Part shown: positions 19,285-28,246 of the stretch, piece by piece
How the letters are laid out: every line of letters begins with the position of its first letter
Position numbering within the stretch: the first letter of the stretch is position 1
Source: Aquiflexum balticum DSM 16537
GTDB taxonomy: Bacteria; Bacteroidota; Bacteroidia; Cytophagales; Cyclobacteriaceae
Assembly: GCF_900176595.1 (NCBI RefSeq)
Contig: NZ_LT838813.1
Coordinates: 3,490,001-3,554,000, forward strand
DNA length: 64,000 bases
Reading direction: 5' to 3'
Program-made: the position numbers and the translations under genes
The notes under the pieces: generated by a model
What the model was told of the DNA's origin: nothing
Seen by the model: only the letters and a program-made list of their open reading frames with translations
Databases searched by the model: none

Positions 19285-19320
19285 AATAAAGCTTCCGCCA
19301 AAGGGAAGCTTTATTTTTTT
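19285..19320 (+). terminator. Intrinsic terminator after the M14 peptidase
   Basis: AATAAAGCTTCC pairs perfectly with GGAAGCTTTATT over a 7-nt loop and is followed by a T run. This closes the peptidase transcript. Confidence 0.88.
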
Positions 19321-19388
19321 GAAAATGAGAATACTACCCTTAAATTGGGAAGAGATGATAAAACCATTAAACCTAAATTAACTTTGTT

Positions 19389-21008
19389 ATGCCAAACAAC
19401 AACCTGAACATCCTTTTTTCATTGGGGATTATAGCTTGTCTTTTTTCCTGCAATACAACTCCTCAGGAAGAAAAACAACAAAGACCCAATATCATTTTTA
19501 TCATGTCAGACGACCATGCTTATCAGGCCATTTCAGCTTATGATGATAAGTTGATCAATACCCCAAATATTGACAGGATAGCCAAAATGGGCATGTTGTT
19601 TACCAATGCCTGCGTGACCAATTCGATCTGCGCCCCATCCCGGGCTACGATCCTTACGGGTAAGCATTCCCATCTCAATGGAAAGACCGACAACATTTTC
19701 CCCTTCGATACTACCAACGTTACTTTTCCCCAAATCCTGCAAAATGCAGGTTATCAGACAGCCATGTTTGGCAAACTCCATTTTGGCAACAATCCAAAAG
19801 GGTTTGACCAATTCAAAATTCTCCCTGGTCAGGGCACCTATTACAATCCCACTTTTATTACCAAAAATGATGGCACTTATGATGTGGAAGGGTATGTAAC
19901 GGATATCATTACAGACATGACTTTGGATTGGCTCCAAAACGAGCGAAATAAAGAAGAACCATTTTTGCTGATGTATTTGCACAAAGCTCCGCATAGGGAA
20001 TGGCTACCTGCTGAGCGACATATTGCGGAATTTACGCAAAAGGAATTTCCTGAGCCTGTAACTCTTTTTGATGATTATTCCGGAAGGGGAAGTGCAGCAA
20101 AAGAAGCGGAGATGAACCTGTTGAAGCATATGAACTGGGCAGGCGATTCCAAATTGTATCCACAGGTCATGGATGAATTGGGTATTCCTGATGCCTCAGG
20201 TTGGGATAAGGGAGCCTTTGAAAGGGAAGTTGGCCGGATGAACCCAAGCCAAAGGGCAAATTGGGACAAGATCTACACCCAGGTCAATGAAGATTTTAAA
20301 AAGGTTTTTCCAGGAATGAGCGAAGAAGATAAAATGAAGTGGAGGTACCAAAGGTATATGCAGGATTATTTGGGAACCATTGCTGCTGTAGATGAGAATG
20401 TAGGCAGAGTTTTGGATTATCTGGAAGCAAACGGATTGATGGAAAATACCATTATCGTATACACTTCGGACCAAGGTTTTTATTTAGGTGAGCACGGTTG
20501 GTTTGACAAACGTTTTGTCTATGACGAATCATTTAAAACGCCATTAATGGTAGCCTGGCCTGGAAAGATCAAAGCAGGTTCAAGGTCAGACGTGATGGTA
20601 CAGAACTTGGATTTCGCTCAAACTTTCCTTGAAGCGGCCCAAATCCAGGCTCCTTCGGATATGCAGGGAGAAAGTCTTATACCGTTATTGACCGGTAATT
20701 CAGATCAGTGGAACCGGGATGCTGTTTATTACCACTACTATGAATATCCCTCTATACACATGGTCAAGCGGCATTATGCCATTGTCACCAAAGAATACAA
20801 ACTGATCCATTTTTACTACGATGTGGACGAATGGGAACTGTATGACCGCGCCAATGATCCGCACGAGTTGAAAAATGTGTATGATGATCCGGCGTATTCC
20901 GAAATCAGGGAAAAACTGCATAAAGACTTGGAAGCTTTGAGAGAAAAATATGGGGATTCTTCAGAAATCTCTCAGGAACTGTTGGAGAGGTATTTGGAGA
21001 GGATTTAA
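19389..21008 (+). CDS. Sulfatase lipoprotein
   Basis: 539 residues with lipobox CLFSC (Cys21). The formylglycine site is Cys81 in SICAPSRATILTGKHSH. N-terminal metal ligands are in FIMSDDHAYQAISAYD and the C-terminal metal site is in YTSDQGFYLGEHGWFDKR. The C-terminus has the typical LYDRANDPHELKNVYDDP segment. The layout matches the S1 sulfatases that act on polysaccharide oligomers. The next gene starts 2 bp after the stop, so both are probably translated from one mRNA. Confidence 0.9.
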   Translation: MPNNNLNILFSLGIIACLFSCNTTPQEEKQQRPNIIFIMSDDHAYQAISAYDDKLINTPNIDRIAKMGMLFTNACVTNSICAPSRATILTGKHSHLNGKTDNIFPFDTTNVTFPQILQNAGYQTAMFGKLHFGNNPKGFDQFKILPGQGTYYNPTFITKNDGTYDVEGYVTDIITDMTLDWLQNERNKEEPFLLMYLHKAPHREWLPAERHIAEFTQKEFPEPVTLFDDYSGRGSAAKEAEMNLLKHMNWAGDSKLYPQVMDELGIPDASGWDKGAFEREVGRMNPSQRANWDKIYTQVNEDFKKVFPGMSEEDKMKWRYQRYMQDYLGTIAAVDENVGRVLDYLEANGLMENTIIVYTSDQGFYLGEHGWFDKRFVYDESFKTPLMVAWPGKIKAGSRSDVMVQNLDFAQTFLEAAQIQAPSDMQGESLIPLLTGNSDQWNRDAVYYHYYEYPSIHMVKRHYAIVTKEYKLIHFYYDVDEWELYDRANDPHELKNVYDDPAYSEIREKLHKDLEALREKYGDSSEISQELLERYLERI

Positions 21009-21010
21009 AT

Positions 21011-21556
21011 ATGGGAAAGAAATTAGATTTTATTACGACCGAATTACAGGATTTCATTGCAAATCAAAAAATATTTTTTGTTGGAACAGCTGCCTGTGAA
21101 GGTAGGGTAAATGTGTCACCTAAGGGCATGGACTCCTTTAGGGTTATAGGCAAGAATAAAATCGTTTGGATGAATTTGACTGGTAGTGGAAATGAAACGG
21201 CTGCGCACTTATTGAAAAATAACAGAATGACCATCATGTTTTGTGCTTTTGAAGGTAAACCCATGATTTTAAGGTTATACGGTGAAGCAAAGATTTATCA
21301 TAAAAGAGACAGAAAGTTTGAAGACTATTCAGATCTTTTTCCTGAAAATCCAGGTGCAAGGCAAATCATAGAAATGGAAGTTGACTTGGTTCAGACCTCC
21401 TGTGGTTTTGCTGTTCCGTTTATGGATTTCAGGGAGGAGCGGACTACTTTGAATACTTGGTCAGAAAAACAAGGGGAAGATAAGATCAAAGAATATTGGA
21501 AAAATAAAAACACACTGAGTATTGATGGATTTGAAACTAAAATTCTTGAAGATTAA
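21011..21556 (+). CDS. Pyridoxamine 5'-phosphate oxidase-like flavin-binding protein
   Basis: 181 residues, cytoplasmic. The N-terminal strand FVGTAACEGRVNVSPKGMDSFRVIGKNKIVWMNLTGSGNETAAHL is the split-barrel FMN-binding fold of the PNPOx-like family. These proteins bind FMN, F420 or heme and often act as small reductases or detoxifying enzymes. It begins 2 bp after the sulfatase stop, so the two are co-transcribed, although a functional link is not obvious. It is distinct from true PdxH, which is longer and has the PLP-binding C-terminal motif. Confidence 0.8.
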   Translation: MGKKLDFITTELQDFIANQKIFFVGTAACEGRVNVSPKGMDSFRVIGKNKIVWMNLTGSGNETAAHLLKNNRMTIMFCAFEGKPMILRLYGEAKIYHKRDRKFEDYSDLFPENPGARQIIEMEVDLVQTSCGFAVPFMDFREERTTLNTWSEKQGEDKIKEYWKNKNTLSIDGFETKILED

Positions 21557-22143
21557 AAACATTGGTATCTTCACACATATAAAAATTAATGCCTCTTTTT
21601 TTAAATTTAATAATTAAGTTCTGCTTTCAAAATTACATCATTTACCCCAAACCCATCAAATTTCTAAAATGAATTGGGGTTATTTTGAGAATGACATCCC
21701 TCTTAATTATAAAAGCTAAAGGTTGCGCAAAATTCAAATAATGAAATTAAAACAACCACAAAAAAACTCTCTGGTATTCGATAGCAACATATAAATAGAT
21801 TGGGTTTATTGATGACAAACCAGTCCGGCCTCTGGACTGGTTTTTTTCAATATTGAAATTACAGTCACTTCGTTTTACTCAGCACAACTTTTTTCCCACC
21901 CATTTGTCCATACCATTCAGTTCATCAAACTTGGAGACACCGTCTGCCAAAACCTCCAGTATTTTTATCAAAATCTTTTCCAGTCTTTCCTGAATGGTAA
22001 AGAAAACAGCGGTTTCTTCCGCTGATGGAGTAAAAGACGGATTTAAACTGATGCTATACTATATTGCATTATGCGAGACGTTGTTTGGTTCACTGGTGTG
22101 AATTTGTTAAGCAAATATTAAATGAACTGTTGAAGCATTATTT
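21557..22143. other. 587-bp intergenic region with terminator and possible gene remnant
   Basis: It contains no convincing intact gene. It holds a strong hairpin terminator (21818-21847). On the minus strand a 60-codon open stretch (about 22058 to 21879, with ...TIQERLEKILIKILEVLADG...) has no good start codon and could be the tail of a lost gene. A 17-codon frame precedes the terminator and is probably chance. Confidence 0.4.
21818..21847 (+). terminator. Intrinsic terminator
   Basis: AACCAGTCC and GGACTGGTT form a perfect 9-bp stem with a 7-nt loop, followed by T7. It lies 260 bp downstream of the PNPOx-like gene, so it may end that transcript or a small unannotated RNA. Confidence 0.8.
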
Positions 22144-24336
22144 ATGAGCATCAAATACCTCTTTAGAAATCAAGCTTGGTTTTTGAGTTATATACTTCTT
22201 GTTGTATCCTGTTCCGAAAAAGTGGATACCGCTCAATCTCAGGATAGCCAATGGAAAAGCAGGCTCAATAACCATCAGGATTGGGGGATTTACAGGGGAC
22301 ATTCCTCCGGGATCCAATTCTCCGAATTAGATCAAATCCATACCGGGAATGTTCAGCACCTCGAGAAAGTTTGGGAATATCATCACGGAAATCCTGTAGG
22401 ACCAGGAATGTATGCCAATCCCATCATCATTGATGGCTTATTGTATTTCACTACCCCGGAAGTAAATGCAGTGGCATTGAATGCGGCTACCGGAAAGGAA
22501 GTATGGGTGTTCAGACCTGACGATTACAGAAATGACGAAAGGCCGTTTAGGGGAAGGAATAGAGGACTTACCTATTGGGAAGACTCAGAAGGAAAAAACC
22601 AACGGATACTGAATTTTGTAAAAGACCGGGTTTATGCCATAGATGCCAAGACCGGTAAACTGATCACTTCCTTTGGCGAAAACGGTTGGATCGATTTAAG
22701 AAAAAATTTACCTCAAGACCCGGAACAGGTTGATTTTGAAGCGACAAGCCAAGGGATTGTCTACCAAAACTTCATCATTATCGGAGGACGTACACCTGAA
22801 GAGGATCCGTCTACTCCAGGCGATGTGCGGGGTTATGATGCCCTGACAGGAGAATTCAAATGGATTTTTCACACCATACCCCAACCGGGGCAATTGGGTT
22901 ATGACACTTGGCAATTTGAAGAAGGGGTAAGTTATGGTGGGACAAATCCTTGGGGCGGACTGACGCTTGATGAAGATCGCGGTTGGGTATTTTTTGCGAC
23001 GGGTTCACCGGCACCTGATTTTATTTTTGGGGGAATGCGAAAAGGCGAGAATTTATTTGCAAACTGTGTGGTAGCGCTCGATGCCACCACAGGCAAACGA
23101 ATCTGGCATTATCAGACCCTTCGCCATGATATTTGGGATTATGACCTGCCCCCGGCTCCGATTTTAGCCACCGTTACTGCCAATGGAAAATCCAGGGACA
23201 TTGTGGTACAACTTACCAAGCAGGGACTGACATTTGTATTGGATAGGGAAACAGGTGAACCTGTGTTTCCGGTGGTAGATTTACCCGTTCCCACTTCTAA
23301 GGTTCCGGGTGAAGAAGCTTGGCCAACTCAACCTTTTCCTTTGAAGCCACCACCACTGAACCGTACAACACTTCGGGAATCTGATCTGAGCAACATAACT
23401 CCTGAAACCCATGAGTATGTCCTGAATATTTTCAGAAAACATGAAACCGGTCCTTTGTATACCCCGGCTTCCGTGGCGGGGGTGATCACCATGCCCGGGC
23501 ATCAGGGCGGTGCAGAGTGGGGCGGTGCGGCTTTTGATCCTGCCACCAATGTCATGTTTGTCAACATCAACGAGGCACCCACCATCCATAGCCTGATTCC
23601 ATTGACAAACTTTGACTCTGCCACGGCCACACCCATACAAAGGGGGGCAATGATTTACAACACCGCCTGTACAGCCTGTCATGGGTTGAACAAGGTGGGT
23701 AATCCGCCCTTGTTTCCTCCGCTTAACGACATTAAACTGAGCCGCGATTCAATCAAATCAGTCTTGGCCTTCGGTCGTGGAATGATGCCGGCTTTCAGCC
23801 ATTATTCCGATAAGCAACTGGATGAACTTGTAGCCTATTTGGAAAGCGAAGACTTCAATGCGGATGTGGGAGATGTTGGTAAGTTGAATGATAAAAACTC
23901 AAAAGTACCGCGATACGCCAATATTGCACCCTTCTTTGTGGATCAGAATGGTTATCCTGCCATCTCTCCGCCTTGGGGAACGCTCAATGCAGTAGACCTT
24001 GATAAAGGGGAGATTCTTTGGAAGGTTCCCTTGGGAGAATACCCCGAACTGGTTGCCCAGGGGATCAGGAATACGGGTTCCAAAAGCTTTGGCGGCCCTG
24101 TGGTAACAGCCGGAAATCTGGTATTTATAGCTGCTACACCAGATGAAAAGATCAGGGCATTTGATAAGTTCACAGGCCAAGTATTGTGGGAATATCAGTT
24201 GCCGGCAGGTGGTTACGCCACCCCAAGTGTGTATATGGTTGGAGGAAAACAATATGTAGTGATTGCTGCAGGGGGTGGCGGAAAAAACGGCACCAAAGTC
24301 GGAGATTCGGTGATTGCGTTTGCCTTGCCGGACTGA
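22144..24336 (+). CDS. PQQ-dependent dehydrogenase with inserted cytochrome c domain
   Basis: 730 residues with a lipoprotein signal (lipobox VVSC near residue 23). The body is an eight-bladed quinoprotein propeller with repeated LDATTGKRIWHYQ, DAKTGKLITSFGENG and FDKFTGQVLWEYQ blades. A c-type cytochrome is inserted near the end of the propeller: the heme-binding CTACH is at residues 509-513 and the axial Met candidate is in GRGMMPAFSHY. It presumably oxidises a sugar or alcohol in the periplasm and passes electrons to the respiratory chain. Substrate unknown; glucose-dehydrogenase-like enzymes are the nearest known group. A repeat cluster follows the stop. Confidence 0.88.
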   Translation: MSIKYLFRNQAWFLSYILLVVSCSEKVDTAQSQDSQWKSRLNNHQDWGIYRGHSSGIQFSELDQIHTGNVQHLEKVWEYHHGNPVGPGMYANPIIIDGLLYFTTPEVNAVALNAATGKEVWVFRPDDYRNDERPFRGRNRGLTYWEDSEGKNQRILNFVKDRVYAIDAKTGKLITSFGENGWIDLRKNLPQDPEQVDFEATSQGIVYQNFIIIGGRTPEEDPSTPGDVRGYDALTGEFKWIFHTIPQPGQLGYDTWQFEEGVSYGGTNPWGGLTLDEDRGWVFFATGSPAPDFIFGGMRKGENLFANCVVALDATTGKRIWHYQTLRHDIWDYDLPPAPILATVTANGKSRDIVVQLTKQGLTFVLDRETGEPVFPVVDLPVPTSKVPGEEAWPTQPFPLKPPPLNRTTLRESDLSNITPETHEYVLNIFRKHETGPLYTPASVAGVITMPGHQGGAEWGGAAFDPATNVMFVNINEAPTIHSLIPLTNFDSATATPIQRGAMIYNTACTACHGLNKVGNPPLFPPLNDIKLSRDSIKSVLAFGRGMMPAFSHYSDKQLDELVAYLESEDFNADVGDVGKLNDKNSKVPRYANIAPFFVDQNGYPAISPPWGTLNAVDLDKGEILWKVPLGEYPELVAQGIRNTGSKSFGGPVVTAGNLVFIAATPDEKIRAFDKFTGQVLWEYQLPAGGYATPSVYMVGGKQYVVIAAGGGGKNGTKVGDSVIAFALPD

Positions 24337-24339
24337 GGC

Positions 24340-24523
24340 AACCTTTGAGGTTTTTTTTCTAAACCTCGAAGGTTTTAAGGTCCAAAGTAAGGATAAAACC
24401 TTCGAGGTCTTAAAATCGGGCAATTGAAATCTTGGGGCAAATCTTAAAAGACCTCAAAGGTTTCGGCCGTAACTTTTGAGGTTTTTTTCAAACCTCGAAG
24501 GTTTTCAGGTCCAGAAAGGATAA
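24340..24523. repeat. Duplicated intergenic hairpin repeat (CCTCGAAGGTTTT family)
   Basis: A ~55-bp unit occurs at 24340-24395 and again at 24471-24523. Each unit holds a 14-bp inverted repeat with one mismatch (AACCTTTGAGGTTT with AAACCTCGAAGGTT) separated by a T-rich loop, which could also act as a terminator. Partial inverted copies lie between them (AAAACCTTCGAGG near 24396). It looks like a REP-like intergenic repeat. Confidence 0.6.
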
Positions 24524-24582
24524 TAATTCTTACCATGGCATTACTAATCAAAACAGGTAATCCGTTCAAAAAATCTTTCAAA

Positions 24583-26166
24583 ATGAAACATTATAAAACC
24601 TTCTCAATATCATGGCTGCTGGCCTTTTTCTTATCCCTTTCTCCACCATCATGGTCGCAGGAAGGATATTGGCAAAGCCTCTTTAATGGCAAAGACCTTA
24701 GCGGATGGCAGGAGCTCAATGGAAAGCATATTTGGGAGGTGAGGGAAGGAATGATCGTGGGAAGTACTGTTCCCGGAGAGCCGAACGGGTTTCTCTGTAC
24801 CCTACAGCAATATGGTGATTTTGTGCTCGAACTTGAGGTGTCGATTGATACCCTGATGAATAATTCCGGAATCCAATTCCGGTCCTTGAGCTATGATGAT
24901 TTCAAAAATGGTCGTGTCCATGGTTACCAAATGGAAGTTGATCCTAAGCCACAACAATGGAGTGGGGCCATTTATGAAGAAGGCGCGGACCGTGGCTGGA
25001 TTTATCCACCCGACAAAATGAGTCAAGCTGCGAAAGAAGCCTTTAAAAGAGACGATAAAAACGGATACCAATGGAACAGCTACAGAATTGAAGCTGTAGG
25101 GCCTATGATGAGGACCTGGATAAACGGCGTTCCCGCAGCCCATCTCATTGATGACAGATATCCTAAAGGATTTATTGGACTGCAATTACATGCAAATAAC
25201 GAAAACGATCCCCAAGGGAGTTTTTCAATCCGCTTTCGCAATGTCCGCATCCAAACTGGAGATTTAAACCTGACTCCTTTGGATGATACCCATGTTGTCA
25301 ACTTGCTGTCAGAAAATCCAAATTCCAAGCAACAACTAGTTGCCAAGCCGTTACAGATCAAACAGGATCAGACTGTCGGAAGCATTTCCGTATTTCATGG
25401 TCAATCCAATACGCCAATTTTAACCCAAATTGCCAAACAAAATGAACGGCCCTACATCCATCCCCTGATTGCACCGGATGGAAATGGGGTGATGACAGAA
25501 TACCGGCCTGCACACCATCTGCATCAAACGGGAATATACTGGGGACTGAAAAAAGTGAACGGGCGGGATTATTTTATGAACTGGAAAAATGATTATTGGC
25601 GTGGGGTTTCTGCTACTGTTTTTGAAGACGAGGGTACTCAGGTAAAATGGCAGACGGAGTATAATATGTTGGATGAAAACGGAAAGACGATCATGGTTGA
25701 AACCCAAGACTGGTCCATGCAGCATTTCGGTGAACATTATGTGCTGGAACTGCAATGGACAGGAGAGGCCAAATCCGATGTGGTGATGGAAAAGTTTTAT
25801 GTAGGAGGGTTATTTGTCCGTATGCCTTGGGTGAAGGAGACAGTAGGTGAAATCGTCAGTGCTTCCGGATTGCGGAATCTCGAACTGGAAGGACAGCGTT
25901 CCATTTGGAGTGATATTGGGATCAAGCTTGACGGCCGGGATGATTTTGCACACATCGCCATATTTGACCATCCCGAAAACAAAGCCTTTCCGACTCCATG
26001 GCGGGTGGACAATGAGTTGGGAATGGGCCCTTCCAGGCAGATTTTGGGAGATTGGAAAATAGCTGAGGGGGAAAAGGAAGTCATTTGGTACAGGTTATTG
26101 GTTTATACCGGAGAGTTGGATAAGATATTATTGATGGATATTTGGAAGGACTTTATTCAGCCCTGA
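24583..26166 (+). CDS. DUF1080 (3-keto-disaccharide hydrolase-type) and PmoA-like two-domain protein
   Basis: An in-frame ATG lies at 24535, but 24583 (MKHYKTFSISWLLAFFLSLS) gives a clean signal peptide. Residues ~25-235 are a DUF1080/LamG-like jelly roll (WQSLFNGKDLSGWQELNGKHIWEVREGMIVG, NSGIQFRS, NGVPAAHLID), a domain described as 3-keto-disaccharide hydrolase. Residues ~265-525 match the PmoA-like domain (RPYIHPLIAPDGNGVMTEYRPAHHLHQTGIYWGLKKVNG, GLFVRMPW). The two domains are usually separate genes in carbohydrate loci. The start is 46 bp after the hairpin repeat cluster. Periplasmic sugar processing is likely; the reaction is unproven. Confidence 0.78.
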   Translation: MKHYKTFSISWLLAFFLSLSPPSWSQEGYWQSLFNGKDLSGWQELNGKHIWEVREGMIVGSTVPGEPNGFLCTLQQYGDFVLELEVSIDTLMNNSGIQFRSLSYDDFKNGRVHGYQMEVDPKPQQWSGAIYEEGADRGWIYPPDKMSQAAKEAFKRDDKNGYQWNSYRIEAVGPMMRTWINGVPAAHLIDDRYPKGFIGLQLHANNENDPQGSFSIRFRNVRIQTGDLNLTPLDDTHVVNLLSENPNSKQQLVAKPLQIKQDQTVGSISVFHGQSNTPILTQIAKQNERPYIHPLIAPDGNGVMTEYRPAHHLHQTGIYWGLKKVNGRDYFMNWKNDYWRGVSATVFEDEGTQVKWQTEYNMLDENGKTIMVETQDWSMQHFGEHYVLELQWTGEAKSDVVMEKFYVGGLFVRMPWVKETVGEIVSASGLRNLELEGQRSIWSDIGIKLDGRDDFAHIAIFDHPENKAFPTPWRVDNELGMGPSRQILGDWKIAEGEKEVIWYRLLVYTGELDKILLMDIWKDFIQP

Positions 26167-26380
26167 TCTGGTTGAAACAGTCTTTGGAAACGCTGGACTG
26201 AGCATTGGAATTTACTCATTCAATTGAAAAACAAAATCTGGTTATTGAAGACCACGGAACTATCCATTTTACTTTTTAGAAAATTTTTTCTCTAAAAAAT
26301 ATTTTTTTAAAATTTTATGGGGTCATTTTTATATAACTCATCCTCTTAATAATAGAAAGCCAAATAACCACATAGCCTTT

Positions 26381-27007
26381 ATGGTCAATAAACCCCAAAC
26401 AACCAAACTTTCTTCTGTTATCTCTTTAAGGCATTCTGAATCAACTAAAATCTTTGAAAAAAAATCTGATTTGGAGGTTTGGAATGCTTTCGACAAAGGA
26501 GATGAAATGGCATTTAATTACATCTATAGGTGTTTTACCCCAATCATGTTCAGTTTTGGCATTCAAATCACCAAAGATGTTGATTTGGTCAAAGACAGTA
26601 TGCAGAACATTTTTATTGACCTAAGGCGGAAAAGAGGGTCATTATCAAATGTAATCAGTATTAAATCCTATTTACTTAAAATACTGCAGAGAGAATTGTT
26701 CAGAGCAATCAAAAAAGAAAGCAGTCATTCCAGTCAAAATTCTGAATTACCGGAAAATGCATTTCTGATAGAAGTTTCCCATGAAACCAAAGTGATACAA
26801 TTAGAATCAGAGTCCGAAATGAACACCCAGTTAAAGAAAGCATTGAACCAACTGACTGCAAGGCAACGTCAAGCGCTTGTTCTTTTGTACGAAGAGGGGA
26901 TGAGTTACAAGGAAATTGCCGAGGTTTTGGAATTTAATGAAGTGAAATCAGCCAGAAAATTGGTTTATAGAGCCATTGAAAGCCTAAAACAAATATTGAA
27001 AAATTAA
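26381..27007 (+). CDS. ECF-type RNA polymerase sigma factor (SusCD-linked)
   Basis: 208 residues. Region 2 is seen in AFNYIYRCFTPIMFSFGIQITKDVDLVKDSMQNIFIDLRRKR. Region 4 is the helix-turn-helix in LTARQRQALVLLYEEGMSYKEIAEVLEFNEVKSARKLVYRA. It directly precedes a FecR-like anti-sigma gene and a SusC with an N-terminal signalling domain, the standard Bacteroidota trans-envelope circuit. The sigma factor is expected to activate the downstream uptake and enzyme genes when the SusC receptor senses its glycan. Confidence 0.92.
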   Translation: MVNKPQTTKLSSVISLRHSESTKIFEKKSDLEVWNAFDKGDEMAFNYIYRCFTPIMFSFGIQITKDVDLVKDSMQNIFIDLRRKRGSLSNVISIKSYLLKILQRELFRAIKKESSHSSQNSELPENAFLIEVSHETKVIQLESESEMNTQLKKALNQLTARQRQALVLLYEEGMSYKEIAEVLEFNEVKSARKLVYRAIESLKQILKN

Positions 27008-27054
27008 AAACCTATTATTTACCTATTGAATATTTTAAGCATTAATACTATACA

Positions 27055-28092
27055 ATGAAATTCAAAGATTACGATATAGAGCATTTTCTCACGGATGAAT
27101 TTTTTATCCAATGGGTAAAAAATCCCAATGAGAATAACCAACATTTTTGGGAAAAATGGATTTCGGAGCATCCTGAGAAAAGGAAAGTTGTGCAACAGGC
27201 AGCGTCTGTTATCCGGTCAATTCAATCCAATCAAAATACTGGAATTTCTGATGCATTGTATGTGGACATGTTTGAAAACATTATCAAAGCGGAAGAAAAA
27301 AAAATGCCGGTCAAGCCCAAACCCGATGAATCCAATTCTTGGTTTTCTATTTTTTCCATCAGAAAAATTGCAGCTACGGTGGTTATCGGATTTTGTATAT
27401 GGATTTCTTATGATGTGATGGTAAAAGGAGTTGAAATCCAAACAGAAATCCCAAAAACATTGATTGTTTCAAGGTCAAATCCGGCAGGTAAAAAGTCAAT
27501 AATATCCCTTTCTGAGGGTACTAAAATTCATTTGAACGGAGAAAGTAAAATAGCTTATCCTGAGGTATTTGAAAAGGACCAAAGAAAGGTAGAGTTGGTG
27601 GGCGAGGCTTATTTCGAAGTAGCAAAGGACGGCAGGCCATTTATTGTTTCGGTTGGAGATAATGCCATCAATGTGCTTGGCACTTCATTCAATGTCAGGC
27701 AAAATGGAGCAGGGGGATTGGCTGTGGCCTTGGTTGAAGGGAAGGTCAAAGTAAATGACCGGCTTGGAAATCAGGTATTGTTGAATCCCAATGAGATGTT
27801 GGTAATTGAGGAAACAGGAAAATTCTATAAATCGGATTTCGATCTGATGGAAATCACTGGGTGGAAGGATATGTATTTGATTTTCAACAGCGATAGTTTT
27901 GAAGAGGCCAAATCCAAGATCGAAAATTGGTACGGAGTCGAAATAGAGGTAAAGGGAAAAATCAGTGAGACCTGGGTGTATTCAGGCCAATACAAAGAAG
28001 AGTCCTTAGAGAATGTCCTTAGAGGAATAAGCTTAACATCCGGATTAAAATATACCATAAAAGGAAGGAAAGTCACTATCACTAAACCCTAA
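27055..28092 (+). CDS. FecR-family anti-sigma factor
   Basis: 345 residues. The N-terminal ~95 residues are cytoplasmic (FLTDEFFIQWVKNPNENNQHFWEKWI). One membrane helix lies near residues 101-120 (KIAATVVIGFCIWISYDVM). The periplasmic part carries the FecR domain (LNGESKIAYPEVFEKDQRKVELVGEAYFEVAKDG and INVLGTSFNVR) and a C-terminal STN-interacting domain (FEEAKSKIENWYGVEIEVKG). It should hold the preceding sigma factor inactive until the SusC signalling domain contacts it. The gap to the sigma gene is 47 bp. Confidence 0.93.
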   Translation: MKFKDYDIEHFLTDEFFIQWVKNPNENNQHFWEKWISEHPEKRKVVQQAASVIRSIQSNQNTGISDALYVDMFENIIKAEEKKMPVKPKPDESNSWFSIFSIRKIAATVVIGFCIWISYDVMVKGVEIQTEIPKTLIVSRSNPAGKKSIISLSEGTKIHLNGESKIAYPEVFEKDQRKVELVGEAYFEVAKDGRPFIVSVGDNAINVLGTSFNVRQNGAGGLAVALVEGKVKVNDRLGNQVLLNPNEMLVIEETGKFYKSDFDLMEITGWKDMYLIFNSDSFEEAKSKIENWYGVEIEVKGKISETWVYSGQYKEESLENVLRGISLTSGLKYTIKGRKVTITKP

Positions 28093-28246
28093 AAACCATG
28101 AGCAAGATAATTGAAGATTCAGGATAAAAAACAAAAGGCAGAAGAAGTTCTGGGGGGAACTGATTTCTGCCTTTCCAAGCCTCACATCACTTGGTAGCAC
28201 TGAGAGGCAAGAGTTCAAGTTTTCACCACTTAAACCATTCAATATT

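Noticed and set aside
19389-21556. PNPOx-like protein as a sulfatase maturation factor
   Set aside because: It has the flavin split-barrel fold and lacks the radical-SAM or FGE motifs of maturases.
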